NCBI GenBank assembly: GCA_017464645.1
Contig: JAFTZF010000045.1
Coordinates: forward strand, 1 to 13,636
From: Lachnospiraceae bacterium
GTDB taxonomy: Bacteria; Bacillota_A; Clostridia; Lachnospirales; Lachnospiraceae
Reading direction: 5' to 3'
Length of the DNA: 13,636 nt
The notes under the pieces were generated by a model, which searched no databases, was not told the DNA's origin, and saw only the letters and a list, made by a program, of their open reading frames with translations. Shown piece after piece: positions 1 through 7,050 of the stretch. The position numbers were made by a program, and so were the translations under genes. How positions within the stretch are numbered: the stretch's first letter is position 1; each line of letters opens with the position of its first letter.

Positions 1-126
1 CCGGATTGTGTGGATTAATGTTTTTGCCCCATAAACCAAAAGTACAATGAAAAAAATCAATACTCCGCCGTAAATACTATATAATATATACAATGGATAT
101 TCTTCATAAAAAGACCAAATCGTCAT
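1..126 (-). CDS. N-terminal fragment of an unrecognised membrane-anchored protein
   Basis: An open frame of 42 codons starts with ATG at 126 and runs off the left edge without a stop, so only the N-terminus is seen. A purine-rich stretch with GTGAGG lies just upstream of the start, and a possible extended -10 promoter lies at 147-176. The peptide begins MTIWSFYEEYP and then has a hydrophobic stretch at about residues 11-33 followed by basic residues (K, H, R), which fits one membrane anchor with the following part in the cytoplasm. There is no cleavage-site pattern. The strong terminator at 198-223 separates it from the PAP2 gene upstream, so it is probably a separate transcription unit. I do not recognise the family and the function cannot be told from this fragment. 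Confidence 0.6.
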   Translation of the reverse strand, partial: MTIWSFYEEYPLYILYSIYGGVLIFFIVLLVYGAKTLIHTIR

Positions 127-146
127 CTTCCTCACCCTTTTTTCTT

Positions 147-176
147 ATTCTACCACACGCTCCTACCCAAGCACAA
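147..176 (-). promoter_or_regulatory. Possible extended -10 promoter for the left-edge gene
   Basis: On the minus strand TAGAAT (147-152) is directly preceded by TGG, giving the extended -10 pattern TGnTAnAAT. A weak -35 candidate TTGTGC (171-176) lies 18 bp upstream. The start point would fall near 140, leaving a leader of only about 14 nt before the ATG at 126. That is short but still includes the purine-rich ribosome site. Tentative. Confidence 0.35.
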
Positions 177-197
177 TTTTCCTCATAAAATCTTAAG

Positions 198-223
198 AAA
201 AAAAGCCGCAAAAAGCGGCTTTT
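198..223 (-). terminator. Rho-independent terminator after the PAP2 gene
   Basis: On the minus strand AAAAGCCGC (215-223), a TTTTT loop and GCGGCTTTT (201-209) form a 9-bp stem with a G+C core, and the T run continues to 198. It lies 17 nt past the stop of the PAP2-like gene, so it closes the acyltransferase-phosphatase unit. The A run on the other side could also let it work on the plus strand. Confidence 0.85.
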
Positions 224-240
224 ATGTAGCTTATGAAGTT

Positions 241-939
241 TTAGGAGTAAGATTCCCCGGTAAGCACTTTCTTCAGGCGCGGCTTCCAGTAAGACTTTCC
301 AAAGACGATAATCTCCGCCAGGATACACACGGGAATGGCCACAAAGGCATCCACTACGGAGTGCTGTTTGATAAAGGCTGTGGACAGGCAGATCAGAATG
401 ACTGCGATCACCACAAACACCTTCCAGGGCACGGAGGCTGATTTTTCCTTCAGCCATGTGGATGCAATTCCCAAGGAATAGGCCACGTGCAGCGACGGAC
501 ACACATTGGTATTGGTGTCAAAGGAATACAGGAGGCCTACCAACTGACTCAAAACATTGTCTCTGGGAAACTCCACCGGCCTCAGATCCTGACGATTGGG
601 AAACGCTATGTAAATGGCCATGGCCACCACTTGCGTAATAATGATAAAGGTCATCAGATTTTTAAAGTTGTCCACATTGTATAGTGCCAAGTACAGCAGC
701 GAAACCACGATGAGCAGATACCAGAACACATAAGGAATCACAAACACTTCGTTGAATGGGATGACATCATCCAGCCAGCAGTGCACCACGTAACATCTCT
801 CTGTAGGGATGAAATTTTCAGTAATAAAATAAAGTGCAAAGTATCCCACCCAGCCCAGCAACAGCTTCAGATGGGAAAACTCCGGATCGTTAATTTTTGA
901 CAGACGAAACTTACGGTAATCAACCATTGGTTTTTTCAT
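241..939 (-). CDS. PAP2 / AUR1-like membrane lipid phosphatase or phosphotransferase
   Basis: The 232-residue product has about six hydrophobic segments (roughly 26-41, 66-87, 95-113, 130-140, 151-162 and 173-187, with a last one near 196-214). The acid-phosphatase motifs are visible. R120-P121 ends the first motif. CPSLH at 147-151 is the second, with the PSLH form typical of the AUR1/inositol-phosphorylceramide-synthase-like branch rather than PSGH. STAFIKQHSVVDA supplies the third, with H193 and D197 in the usual H-x3-D spacing. Such enzymes remove phosphate from, or move head groups between, lipid phosphates at the membrane. The start at 939 has AGGAGG nine bases upstream. It overlaps the end of the acyltransferase gene by 20 nt, so the two are probably translationally coupled and act in one lipid pathway. 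The substrate is not readable from sequence. Confidence 0.82.
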   Translation of the reverse strand: MKKPMVDYRKFRLSKINDPEFSHLKLLLGWVGYFALYFITENFIPTERCYVVHCWLDDVIPFNEVFVIPYVFWYLLIVVSLLYLALYNVDNFKNLMTFIIITQVVAMAIYIAFPNRQDLRPVEFPRDNVLSQLVGLLYSFDTNTNVCPSLHVAYSLGIASTWLKEKSASVPWKVFVVIAVILICLSTAFIKQHSVVDAFVAIPVCILAEIIVFGKSYWKPRLKKVLTGESYS

Positions 940-1696
940 GTTCAGCTACCTCCTGCGGAATATTGGACGGATAATACTTCTTCGGAATGTTTCTGTAAGG
1001 AACTACCGTATGACGGGGCAATTTGCAGGCCATATCGGTAATTTCCGCCATCAGATATTCGCAGATCCGTCTGCGCTCCTGGGGCATGGGATTGTCTCCA
1101 CAATAGCGGATCGGCTTACCTATATACATTTTTTTCAGCTTAGGAGCAATGTACAGGGGCACAAAAGACAGCTCCTTGCCGGTTTTCTTTTGATAAGTTT
1201 TGGCAATATCAATGAATCTATCCTGGAAGTTGTAAAGAATGTTATTGTATGTCTCATTACACTCCGGAAAAACAATGACATTACATCCCTCCTGCAATTT
1301 CCGCACGGTCTCCTTAAACGTGGAAATGATCCTGGCATCTCTGTAAACTCCAATGGTATGTGCATTATTAAAAATGCATACGGACAGAGGCGCGATCAAA
1401 TAGGACAAAATTTTATAGAACCAGCGGCTACGCTTGGGTTTTCCGGACCAGAAATCCTCGTATGCATACGCAGGCACATCCTTCAGGCGCATCATCTGTC
1501 CGGCGCACCAGATATATCGGTCTCCGGGGAAATAGAATTCACAGGCAAGGGGCCCATTCATCTGCGAATGATTTCCTACGATTATGGAAGGCTGGTCCGG
1601 CAAATTTTCTTCGCCTACTACTTCTATCTTTAAGTAAAAAAACTTGATCAGTCCCTTGATAATCTTGAACGTAAGGGATGTCTTTTTTTCGTTCAT
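920..1696 (-). CDS. PlsC-like (lysophospholipid) acyltransferase family protein, atypical motifs
   Basis: This 258-residue protein has the layout of the PlsC/LPLAT family, which transfers acyl groups to lysophosphatidic acid or related acceptors at the membrane. After a hydrophobic, basic N-terminus, block I reads GNHSQMNGP (41-49). The family consensus is H-x4-D, but here the position of the Asp is Gly. Block II is TIGVYRD (114-120) and block III is VFPEC (142-146), where Gly of FPEG is replaced by Cys. A further block, FVPLYIAP (178-185), matches the usual late beta strand. These changes suggest a divergent subfamily or a different acceptor. I chose ATG 1696 because GAAGGAAAG sits at a good distance; a GTG at 1717 in frame is possible but has a poorer ribosome site. 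Its end overlaps the PAP2-like gene. No clear promoter is seen just upstream. Confidence 0.8.
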   Translation of the reverse strand: MNEKKTSLTFKIIKGLIKFFYLKIEVVGEENLPDQPSIIVGNHSQMNGPLACEFYFPGDRYIWCAGQMMRLKDVPAYAYEDFWSGKPKRSRWFYKILSYLIAPLSVCIFNNAHTIGVYRDARIISTFKETVRKLQEGCNVIVFPECNETYNNILYNFQDRFIDIAKTYQKKTGKELSFVPLYIAPKLKKMYIGKPIRYCGDNPMPQERRRICEYLMAEITDMACKLPRHTVVPYRNIPKKYYPSNIPQEVAEHEKTNG

Positions 1697-1731
1697 TCTG
1701 TTCTTTCCTTCTGTCACGGTCTCATCTCTTT

Positions 1732-1860
1732 CTAATGTATGTACGGTATCAATATGCCTAAAATAAAGGGGAGGAGAATCCCAATCCCCAAAATGACCTT
1801 GCTTTCTCTGCTGTATCCGGCCTTTATTTCCGGGCGAAACTTCCTTGACTTCCGCACCAT
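1732..1860 (-). CDS. Possible small single-span membrane protein (42 aa)
   Basis: An ATG frame of 43 codons including TAG begins MVRKSRKFRPEIKAGYSRES and is followed by a continuous hydrophobic stretch (residues about 21-40, rich in I, L, G and P) ending PYIH. A highly basic head followed by one membrane span is a coherent small-protein design and follows the positive-inside rule. Against it, no Shine-Dalgarno sequence precedes the ATG; upstream is the arm of the hairpin at 1869-1891, and an in-frame GTG at 1887 lies inside that hairpin. It sits between the unknown membrane protein gene and the acyltransferase gene, on the same strand. It is too short for confident calling and no family is recognised. 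Confidence 0.4.
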   Translation of the reverse strand: MVRKSRKFRPEIKAGYSRESKVILGIGILLPFILGILIPYIH

Positions 1861-1868
1861 TCGATAGG

Positions 1869-1891
1869 GGGCGTGCTCGATTCGCACGCCC
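1869..1891 (-). other. GC-rich hairpin in the intergenic space
   Basis: GGGCGTGC (1869-1876) and GCACGCCC (1884-1891) make a perfect 8-bp stem with a 7-nt loop, 14 nt past the stop of the multi-pass membrane protein. On the minus strand it is followed by CCTATCG rather than a T run, so it is not a standard terminator. It could stabilise the 3' end of the upstream message or act as a weak terminator. Confidence 0.5.
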
Positions 1892-1905
1892 TTCAATGCA
1901 ATATT

Positions 1906-2580
1906 TTACTCTTCTGCTTTTACCTCTTCTGCAGATTCGCTCTCAGGAACTGTTTCGGGAGCCACTTTGGAAACTGGCGCCCAGCCATTCTGGGAGTATG
2001 CAGGTCCCGGCACGCCTACCATACTGTTTCTGCATTTTAACAGGCAGACACCATTGGCCACAGGTACCAAAATGCTCAGCAGCAAATATTTTATTGACTT
2101 TTTCGGTGCCAGAGCTTCATAGATCTTATTATAGCAGATAATACAGCAAAACTGATTTGCAGTAGCTGCTAACATAAGCAGAATAAACAGGATTACCAGA
2201 AATATCACCAGGATTATCGCACCAGCTCCCATAGCTGTAGCTCCTTCGGTCATACCGGAAAACGTGGCTATCATCACAAAAACTATCGCAATAATATACA
2301 CCACAACAATCCCCGCTATAGAAATCAAGGAAAGCACCAGAAGCAGGGTGCGCCACTTGCGTTTTTCACCCTTCAATTCATCGTGGTAATCAGCGATTGC
2401 TCCCAGAATCCACATATTTCCAACGGGTACCCAGGCCAGGCCTGCATTGGAAATTCGACGTTCCTTTGCCAGCGTATATAGTGCCATAGACACCGTAATA
2501 TAACTGGCAATACCAATTCCCACCACCACCAAATAATACACAACCATACCAATTCCCATACCTAATGCCATTGCATTCAT
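1906..2580 (-). CDS. Multi-pass membrane protein of unknown function
   Basis: The 224-residue product has about four membrane segments (roughly 7-36, 77-106, 119-145 and 163-182). After the first comes a cytoplasmic-looking loop, AKERRISNAGLAWVPVGNMW, with an Arg/Lys-rich stretch DELKGEKRKWR before the second. The tail after residue 190 is hydrophilic, first Pro/Gly-rich then acidic (ESESAEEVKAEE). The loop wording VPVGNMWILG and the later LVPVANGVCLLKCRN resemble each other and may mark an internal repeat around an ILVPVGN-like motif. I chose ATG 2580 because AGGAGG lies eight bases upstream; a TTG at 2586 would be too close to it. It starts 30 nt after glgB, so co-transcription is likely, but nothing ties it to glycogen by sequence. 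Function unknown. Confidence 0.75.
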   Translation of the reverse strand: MNAMALGMGIGMVVYYLVVVGIGIASYITVSMALYTLAKERRISNAGLAWVPVGNMWILGAIADYHDELKGEKRKWRTLLLVLSLISIAGIVVVYIIAIVFVMIATFSGMTEGATAMGAGAIILVIFLVILFILLMLAATANQFCCIICYNKIYEALAPKKSIKYLLLSILVPVANGVCLLKCRNSMVGVPGPAYSQNGWAPVSKVAPETVPESESAEEVKAEE

Positions 2581-2610
2581 TCGCAAGTCCTCCTTTTCTC
2601 TTTTGGTATC

Positions 2611-4656
2611 TTAACACTGAACCTTGCCGGTTCCCAGGGTTTCTTCTTTTGCTTCGGTTGCTGTCCGCTTCAGAACAACTGCGCTTCTGTTTGGCAGATA
2701 GCACCGGAATCCGACCCAATTTGCCGGTGTGGTGACGGCCTCGTATTGAACGCCTGTATCCACCCGGGAAAAGCCGCCGAACTCGCCATCGTCAGAGGAC
2801 AGGACCACCTGATAGGTGCCCTTCTGTCCTACTGGTATAAAATATCCGTCAAAGGATTTTGTGGGATGGAAGTTGAAGGCAAACACCGTATCACCCTTGG
2901 TGTAGATCATGATCTTGTCGTCCTGATGCATCCATCTGTTTTCAGGCTTCTTTTCGAGCAAGTCTTCGTCTTTCAGAAGCTTTATCATAGCCTTGTCGAA
3001 GGCATTCAATTCCCTGTAACGCAGGTCCGGATTATCTACCAGGCTCCACTGTCTGCGGCAATAGTGATAGCTCCAGCCATTGCCCTCCCGCGGGAAATCG
3101 ATCCACTCGGGATGACCAAATTCATTGCCCATGAAGTTCAGATAACCCTCACCGGCCAGAGATGCGGTCAGCAGCCGAATCATCTTGTGGAGGGCGATAC
3201 CCCTGTCCACCACAAGGCTTCCGCCGAATTTATTCATGTGGGTATACATTTCCGCATCGCACAGCCGGAACATGATGGTCTTGTCGCCCACCAGCGCCTG
3301 GTCATGAGACTCACAGTAACCGATATTTTTCTCCTGGGGCCGACGGCCGGTCAATTCGTACCAGAGCTTGGCCATATCCCAATGATCGTCTGTGGTTTCC
3401 TTCAGTGTCTTGATCCAAAGATCAGGCACACCCATGGAAAGCCGGTAATCAAAGCCAATACCGCCATCAGGTATGGGCAGACACATGCCCGGCATACCGG
3501 ACATATCCTCCGCCACGGTAATAGCCCGGGGATCAAACTGATGGATCAGCTCATTTGCCAGCTGCAGGTAAGTCACTGCCTCGGTATCGGTATTCATGGA
3601 GAAATACATACTGTAGTCGGTAAATGCACTTCCAAGACCGTGATCATGGTAGAGCATGGATGTAACTCCATCAAAACGGAAACCATCGAAATGGAAGACC
3701 TCCATCCAATATTTCAGGTTAGAAAGCAGGAAGTGCAGCACTTCGTTTTTGCCGTAGTTGAAAAGCTTGGTGCCCCACTCTCTGTGGTCGCCCTTTCCGC
3801 CTTCGTGGAAGAACTGATATACCGTGCCGTCAAATTCATTGAGGCCTTCATTGGTGTTCTTCACCGCATGGGAATGCACCACATCCAGCAATACAGCAAT
3901 ACCCATTTCATGAGCGGCATTTACAAGCTCCTTTAAATCCCGGCTGGTGCCGTAACGGGAAGATGCCGCAAAGAAATTGGACACCTGATATCCGAAAGAA
4001 CCGTAATAGGGATGCTCCATGATGGCCATGATCTGTATAGTGTTATAGCCCAGCTCTTTGATACGGGGCAGGATGTACTCCCGGAACTCGCGGTAGGTGC
4101 CCACCGCCCCTTTTTCCTGGGCCATTCCAATATGACACTCGTAAATAAAGGGCGTCTTTTCCGGGGCAAAATCCCCATCCGTCCAGGGATAAGGCTCAAA
4201 GGTGTCTTCGATTTCTGCGCACCACAGATAGTTCACTGGGTCCTGGACTACCCGTGTCGCGTAAAGAGGAATCCGGCGCAGCCATTGCCCATTACTTACA
4301 ATGATAGCCTGTACCTTCTGACCGGGGCAAAGCGTATCCTTGCCTTCGATATGCACCTCAAACACGCCGTTTTTCAACCGCTCCATGGGGCAGCCCTCCA
4401 CATCCCAGCCATTGAAATCACCTGTCAGATACATCTTCTCGGCCGCTGGGGCCCACTCTCTGTAAACCCAGCCGGTCTTAGTCCGGTGGAATCCGAAGTA
4501 TTTGTAGCCGTTGGCAAAATCCACAAGGCTTTCGGACTTGCCGGTAAGCTCGTCCCTCTTTTCTGCAAAAAGCTTCATTCGTAAATCAATATCTTTTTCG
4601 TAAGGTGTCAAATACGGGTCAATCTCTAAAATCCTCTTTTTGATGCACTCGGCCAT
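2611..4656 (-). CDS. glgB: 1,4-alpha-glucan (glycogen) branching enzyme, eukaryote-like GH13_8 type
   Basis: This cytoplasmic enzyme cuts an alpha-1,4 chain and rejoins it by an alpha-1,6 bond, making branches in glycogen. At 681 residues it has an N-terminal CBM48-like domain (about 55-150, with REWAPAAEKMYLTGDFNGW), the GH13 barrel (about 165-565) and a C-terminal beta domain. Catalytic blocks are seen: DVVHSH (258-263), GFRFDGV with nucleophile D329, VAED with acid/base E383, and ESHD with D452. The blocks GFRFDGVTSMLY, ESHDQALVGDK and FMGNEFGHPEWIDFPREGN are hallmarks of the eukaryotic branching-enzyme branch rather than the common bacterial GH13_9 GlgB. GGAGG lies six bases before the ATG, and a promoter candidate lies at 4689-4718. 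It is next to another GH13 gene, though no ADP-glucose genes are in view. Confidence 0.93.
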   Translation of the reverse strand: MAECIKKRILEIDPYLTPYEKDIDLRMKLFAEKRDELTGKSESLVDFANGYKYFGFHRTKTGWVYREWAPAAEKMYLTGDFNGWDVEGCPMERLKNGVFEVHIEGKDTLCPGQKVQAIIVSNGQWLRRIPLYATRVVQDPVNYLWCAEIEDTFEPYPWTDGDFAPEKTPFIYECHIGMAQEKGAVGTYREFREYILPRIKELGYNTIQIMAIMEHPYYGSFGYQVSNFFAASSRYGTSRDLKELVNAAHEMGIAVLLDVVHSHAVKNTNEGLNEFDGTVYQFFHEGGKGDHREWGTKLFNYGKNEVLHFLLSNLKYWMEVFHFDGFRFDGVTSMLYHDHGLGSAFTDYSMYFSMNTDTEAVTYLQLANELIHQFDPRAITVAEDMSGMPGMCLPIPDGGIGFDYRLSMGVPDLWIKTLKETTDDHWDMAKLWYELTGRRPQEKNIGYCESHDQALVGDKTIMFRLCDAEMYTHMNKFGGSLVVDRGIALHKMIRLLTASLAGEGYLNFMGNEFGHPEWIDFPREGNGWSYHYCRRQWSLVDNPDLRYRELNAFDKAMIKLLKDEDLLEKKPENRWMHQDDKIMIYTKGDTVFAFNFHPTKSFDGYFIPVGQKGTYQVVLSSDDGEFGGFSRVDTGVQYEAVTTPANWVGFRCYLPNRSAVVLKRTATEAKEETLGTGKVQC

Positions 4657-4688
4657 TTGAATCCTCCATTTTTTGTGCTTATATTATG

Positions 4689-4718
4689 ATTATAGCAAAG
4701 TCCCCTGTGGAAAAGCAA
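4689..4718 (-). promoter_or_regulatory. Sigma-A-like promoter for glgB
   Basis: A perfect TATAAT (4689-4694, minus strand) lies 18 bp from a weak -35 TTGCTT (4713-4718). The start would be near 4682, giving a leader of about 26 nt before ATG 4656. The tRNA terminator at 4742-4774 lies directly upstream, so glgB needs its own promoter. Confidence 0.6.
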
Positions 4719-4741
4719 TCATCAGTTATTTCCGGGAAAAG

Positions 4742-4774
4742 AAAAAGTCCTGTCGCTTTCATTCAACAGGACTT
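4742..4774 (-). terminator. Rho-independent terminator after tRNA-Tyr
   Basis: On the minus strand AAGTCCTGT (4766-4774) pairs perfectly with ACAGGACTT (4745-4753) around a 12-nt loop and runs into a T tract (4742-4746). It begins nine bases past the tRNA 3' end and would end both the tRNA transcript and readthrough from the alpha-glycosidase gene. Confidence 0.88.
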
Positions 4775-4782
4775 GACTTGTA

Positions 4783-4864
4783 TGGATGGAGAAGGATTCG
4801 AACCTTCGAAGGCGTTGCCAACAGATTTACAGTCTGCCCCCTTTGGCCACTCGGGAATCCATCC
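4783..4864 (-). tRNA. tRNA-Tyr (anticodon GUA)
   Basis: This is an 82-nt class II tRNA. The acceptor arms GGATGGA (4858-4864) and TCCATCC (4784-4790) pair fully, with discriminator A at 4783. The anticodon stem GCAGA/TCTGT encloses loop CTGTAAA, giving anticodon GUA. A long variable arm with GGCAACGCC follows, as expected for bacterial tRNA-Tyr, and the T arm is GAAGG-TTCGAAT-CCTTC. The CCA end is not encoded, so it must be added by the CCA-adding enzyme. It lies between two GH13 genes, with a promoter at 4897-4925 and a terminator at 4742-4774. Confidence 0.97.
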
Positions 4865-4870
4865 GTATAT

Positions 4871-4890
4871 GGCAGGCATTTCTACCTGCC
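4871..4890 (-). other. Hairpin in the 5' leader of tRNA-Tyr
   Basis: GGCAGG (4871-4876) and CCTGCC (4885-4890) form a 6-bp G+C stem with an 8-nt loop, between the alpha-glycosidase stop and the tRNA 5' end. There is no T run, so it is not a terminator. With the promoter at 4897-4925, the transcript would start at about the base of this hairpin, and RNase P would remove it. Confidence 0.45.
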
Positions 4891-4896
4891 GCTATA

Positions 4897-4925
4897 GTTA
4901 TATCATATCTTCTCAAAAAGTTCAA
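4897..4925 (-). promoter_or_regulatory. Promoter for tRNA-Tyr inside the end of the alpha-glycosidase gene
   Basis: On the minus strand TTGAAC (4920-4925) and TATAAC (4897-4902) are spaced by exactly 17 bp, a good sigma-A pattern. The -35 lies in the last codons of the alpha-glycosidase gene, and the spacer includes its stop codon (4903-4905). The start would be near 4890, about 26 nt before the mature tRNA. Confidence 0.6.
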
Positions 4926-6969
4926 TCTTTTTTCCCGAAAAAACCATGGCAGAATGTGGCGGCATCGTTACCTGCAGCTGCCCGCCTGCAACCGGGCACT
5001 CCACTCTTTCTGCTGTGAAGCCATCCTCCCAGCTGAAAATCTGACGCTCCAGCACTGCATGTTCCGGCACATTTGCTTCCCAGACAGCTACCTGGGCTGT
5101 CACTTCCTGCTCCTGATTGTTGAGGACCGTTATCAGCTGATTTTCACCATCAAACCGGCCGAAAGCCACCAGCTGGTCACTGGTGCTCAGGAATTTTACG
5201 GAACCCTCCTTCAGCACCGGATTTTCTTTGTGGATGCGAATCATTTCCCGATGAAAATCAATCATCTCCTGATCTTCTCTGCCCCAGGGATAGGTCCTGC
5301 GATTGTCCGGGTCTGTAAAGCCGCAAAGGCCCGCTTCATCCCCGTAATACAGGGTCGGCGCACCCGGCCAGGTCATCTGAAAGACCACCGCCTCCCGCAT
5401 GACGCTGGGCTGCACTCCTGCATCAGCATCCTCTGACCGCCTGTTTCCGATACGTCCCGCCACATGGTTGGTGCGGGTCAGGAACCGGGAATGGTCGTGA
5501 TTGGAAAGCTGGTTCATGGCAATCTGAAGGGAGGGCATATAAAAGCCCGCCATATTGTGCATCAGGCCCGATACAAATGCCTGCTTATTGTTGAGCATAT
5601 CCGGTCGAAACTCATTGCTGTGTTTTTCCATACCGGTGAGATACCAGGTCAGTGGCTCCATAAAAGCGTCGTAATTCATGACAGAATCCCATTCATCGCC
5701 CTTGAGCCAGTCCCTGGCGGGTCCGTAGTGCTCCGCATAGATGACTGCATTGGGATTCACTGCCTTCACTGCCTTGCGAAATGCCTTCCAGAATCTGTGA
5801 TTGTATTCATTGCTGAAGCCCAGATCTGCTGCCACATCCAGACGCCAGCCATCCACACAATAGGGTGGCTGCAGCCACTTCTGGGCAATTCCCAGAATAT
5901 ACACAAACAGCCGCTCGGAATTTTCGTAGCACAGCTTGGGCAGGGTCGGGTGCCCCCACCAACCGTCGTAAAACTCATTGTAGGGCCAGTTGTGCTCATG
6001 ATTGAATTTGAAAAAGCTGCGGTAGGGGCTGTCCTCTGACACATAGGCGCCCTTGGCGTAGCTGTCATCCTGCTCATACAGTCGCTCCCGGTCCAGCCAC
6101 TTGTTGAAGGAGCCGCAGTGGTTAAACACGCCGTCCAGAATGACTTTCATGCCCCGTCTGTGGACCTCCTCCACAAACCGCGCAAAAAATGCATTGCTGG
6201 CCTCCAGATTCTCTTTATTTACCACACGCTGAACATAGCGGGCCGCATGGCGATTATCCATATCCCCCTCTTCCAGCACCTGGCCTCCGTCTTCTTTGAT
6301 CACGGTATAATGGGGGTCAATATGGTCATAGTCCTGACAATCGTATTTGTGATTGGACGGAGATACGAATATGGGGTTCATATAGATGACCTCCACGCCC
6401 AGATCCTGCAGATAGTCCAGCTTATCCAGCACGCCCTGCAGGTCCCCGCCGTAGAAGGAACGCACATCCATGGCCTTGGGGTACGCATACCAGTCCTCTA
6501 CCTTTTCCACGGGTTCCTGGATATAAATATACTCCCGATCCAGCACATCATTGGACAGATCTCCGTTGCAGAAGCGGTCCACATATATCTGATACATGAC
6601 AGCTCCCTTGGCCCAGTCCGGCGTATGGAAGCCGGGCACAATACCAAAGGCATAGATCTCCTGCAGATCGTTGGTCACACCACGCTCATTGTAAAAATAC
6701 CGGTGCTCTCCCTTGAACAGTTCGAAATAATAATGGACGGTCCCCTCTCCCACCTGAATGGGTACCTCGTAATAGTCAAAGAGTCCTTCGGTTTTGCATT
6801 TATTCATACGGATCCGCAGTCCCTTGCTCAGCAAAAAAATTGCGTCCACATCGCCTTTCCCTGCTCGGAAACGAATGGTCACCGTATCGCCCGGCTCCGG
6901 CTCCGCCGGATATCGATAATTGGCTGTCTCGTCTGTATATAACGCCTGTCTGTTTAATTCTGCATCCAT
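4903..6969 (-). CDS. Cytoplasmic GH13 alpha-glycosidase (neopullulanase / cyclomaltodextrinase-like)
   Basis: This 688-residue protein has no signal peptide, so it should act in the cytoplasm on maltodextrins or glycogen-derived oligosaccharides. An N-terminal beta domain (about 1-115, CBM34-like position) precedes the barrel, which opens with MYQIYVDRFCNGD (125-137). Catalytic blocks are complete: DGVFNH (279-284), GWRLDVA with nucleophile D378, YAEHYG with acid/base E413, and LSNHDHSR with transition-state D492. MNPIF (198-202) is the extra region V. A C-terminal beta domain follows from about 590. Size and layout match neopullulanase, cyclomaltodextrinase and maltogenic amylase enzymes, but the exact substrate is not settled by sequence. 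AAAGGA lies upstream of ATG 6969, and a clear promoter lies at 7005-7033. No terminator of its own is seen before the tRNA gene. Confidence 0.9.
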   Translation of the reverse strand: MDAELNRQALYTDETANYRYPAEPEPGDTVTIRFRAGKGDVDAIFLLSKGLRIRMNKCKTEGLFDYYEVPIQVGEGTVHYYFELFKGEHRYFYNERGVTNDLQEIYAFGIVPGFHTPDWAKGAVMYQIYVDRFCNGDLSNDVLDREYIYIQEPVEKVEDWYAYPKAMDVRSFYGGDLQGVLDKLDYLQDLGVEVIYMNPIFVSPSNHKYDCQDYDHIDPHYTVIKEDGGQVLEEGDMDNRHAARYVQRVVNKENLEASNAFFARFVEEVHRRGMKVILDGVFNHCGSFNKWLDRERLYEQDDSYAKGAYVSEDSPYRSFFKFNHEHNWPYNEFYDGWWGHPTLPKLCYENSERLFVYILGIAQKWLQPPYCVDGWRLDVAADLGFSNEYNHRFWKAFRKAVKAVNPNAVIYAEHYGPARDWLKGDEWDSVMNYDAFMEPLTWYLTGMEKHSNEFRPDMLNNKQAFVSGLMHNMAGFYMPSLQIAMNQLSNHDHSRFLTRTNHVAGRIGNRRSEDADAGVQPSVMREAVVFQMTWPGAPTLYYGDEAGLCGFTDPDNRRTYPWGREDQEMIDFHREMIRIHKENPVLKEGSVKFLSTSDQLVAFGRFDGENQLITVLNNQEQEVTAQVAVWEANVPEHAVLERQIFSWEDGFTAERVECPVAGGQLQVTMPPHSAMVFSGKKIELFEKI

Positions 6970-7004
6970 GATGGCTTTTCCTTTCCGAATTTCTACCCTT
7001 TTTT

Positions 7005-7033
7005 ATTGTAGCCGATTCCGGGGTTTTGTTCAA
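7005..7033 (-). promoter_or_regulatory. Sigma-A-like promoter for the alpha-glycosidase gene
   Basis: TTGAAC (7028-7033) and TACAAT (7005-7010) on the minus strand are exactly 17 bp apart. The start would be near 6998, about 29 nt before the ATG. I see no clear catabolite-control operator around it. Confidence 0.65.
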
Positions 7034-7050
7034 GGCTTTCCTTTTCAATG

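Noticed and set aside
1869..1891. Rho-independent terminator after the unknown membrane protein
   Set aside because: The stem is good but no T run follows on the minus strand, so it is listed only as a hairpin.
2746..3936. A long plus-strand open frame of 396 codons opposite glgB
   Set aside because: It is fully antisense to a clear branching enzyme with intact catalytic blocks, has no ribosome site and a product of no recognisable family; it is a shadow frame.
6118..6942. A plus-strand open frame of 274 codons opposite the alpha-glycosidase
   Set aside because: Antisense shadow of a complete GH13 gene; histidine- and isoleucine-rich, low-plausibility product without a ribosome site.
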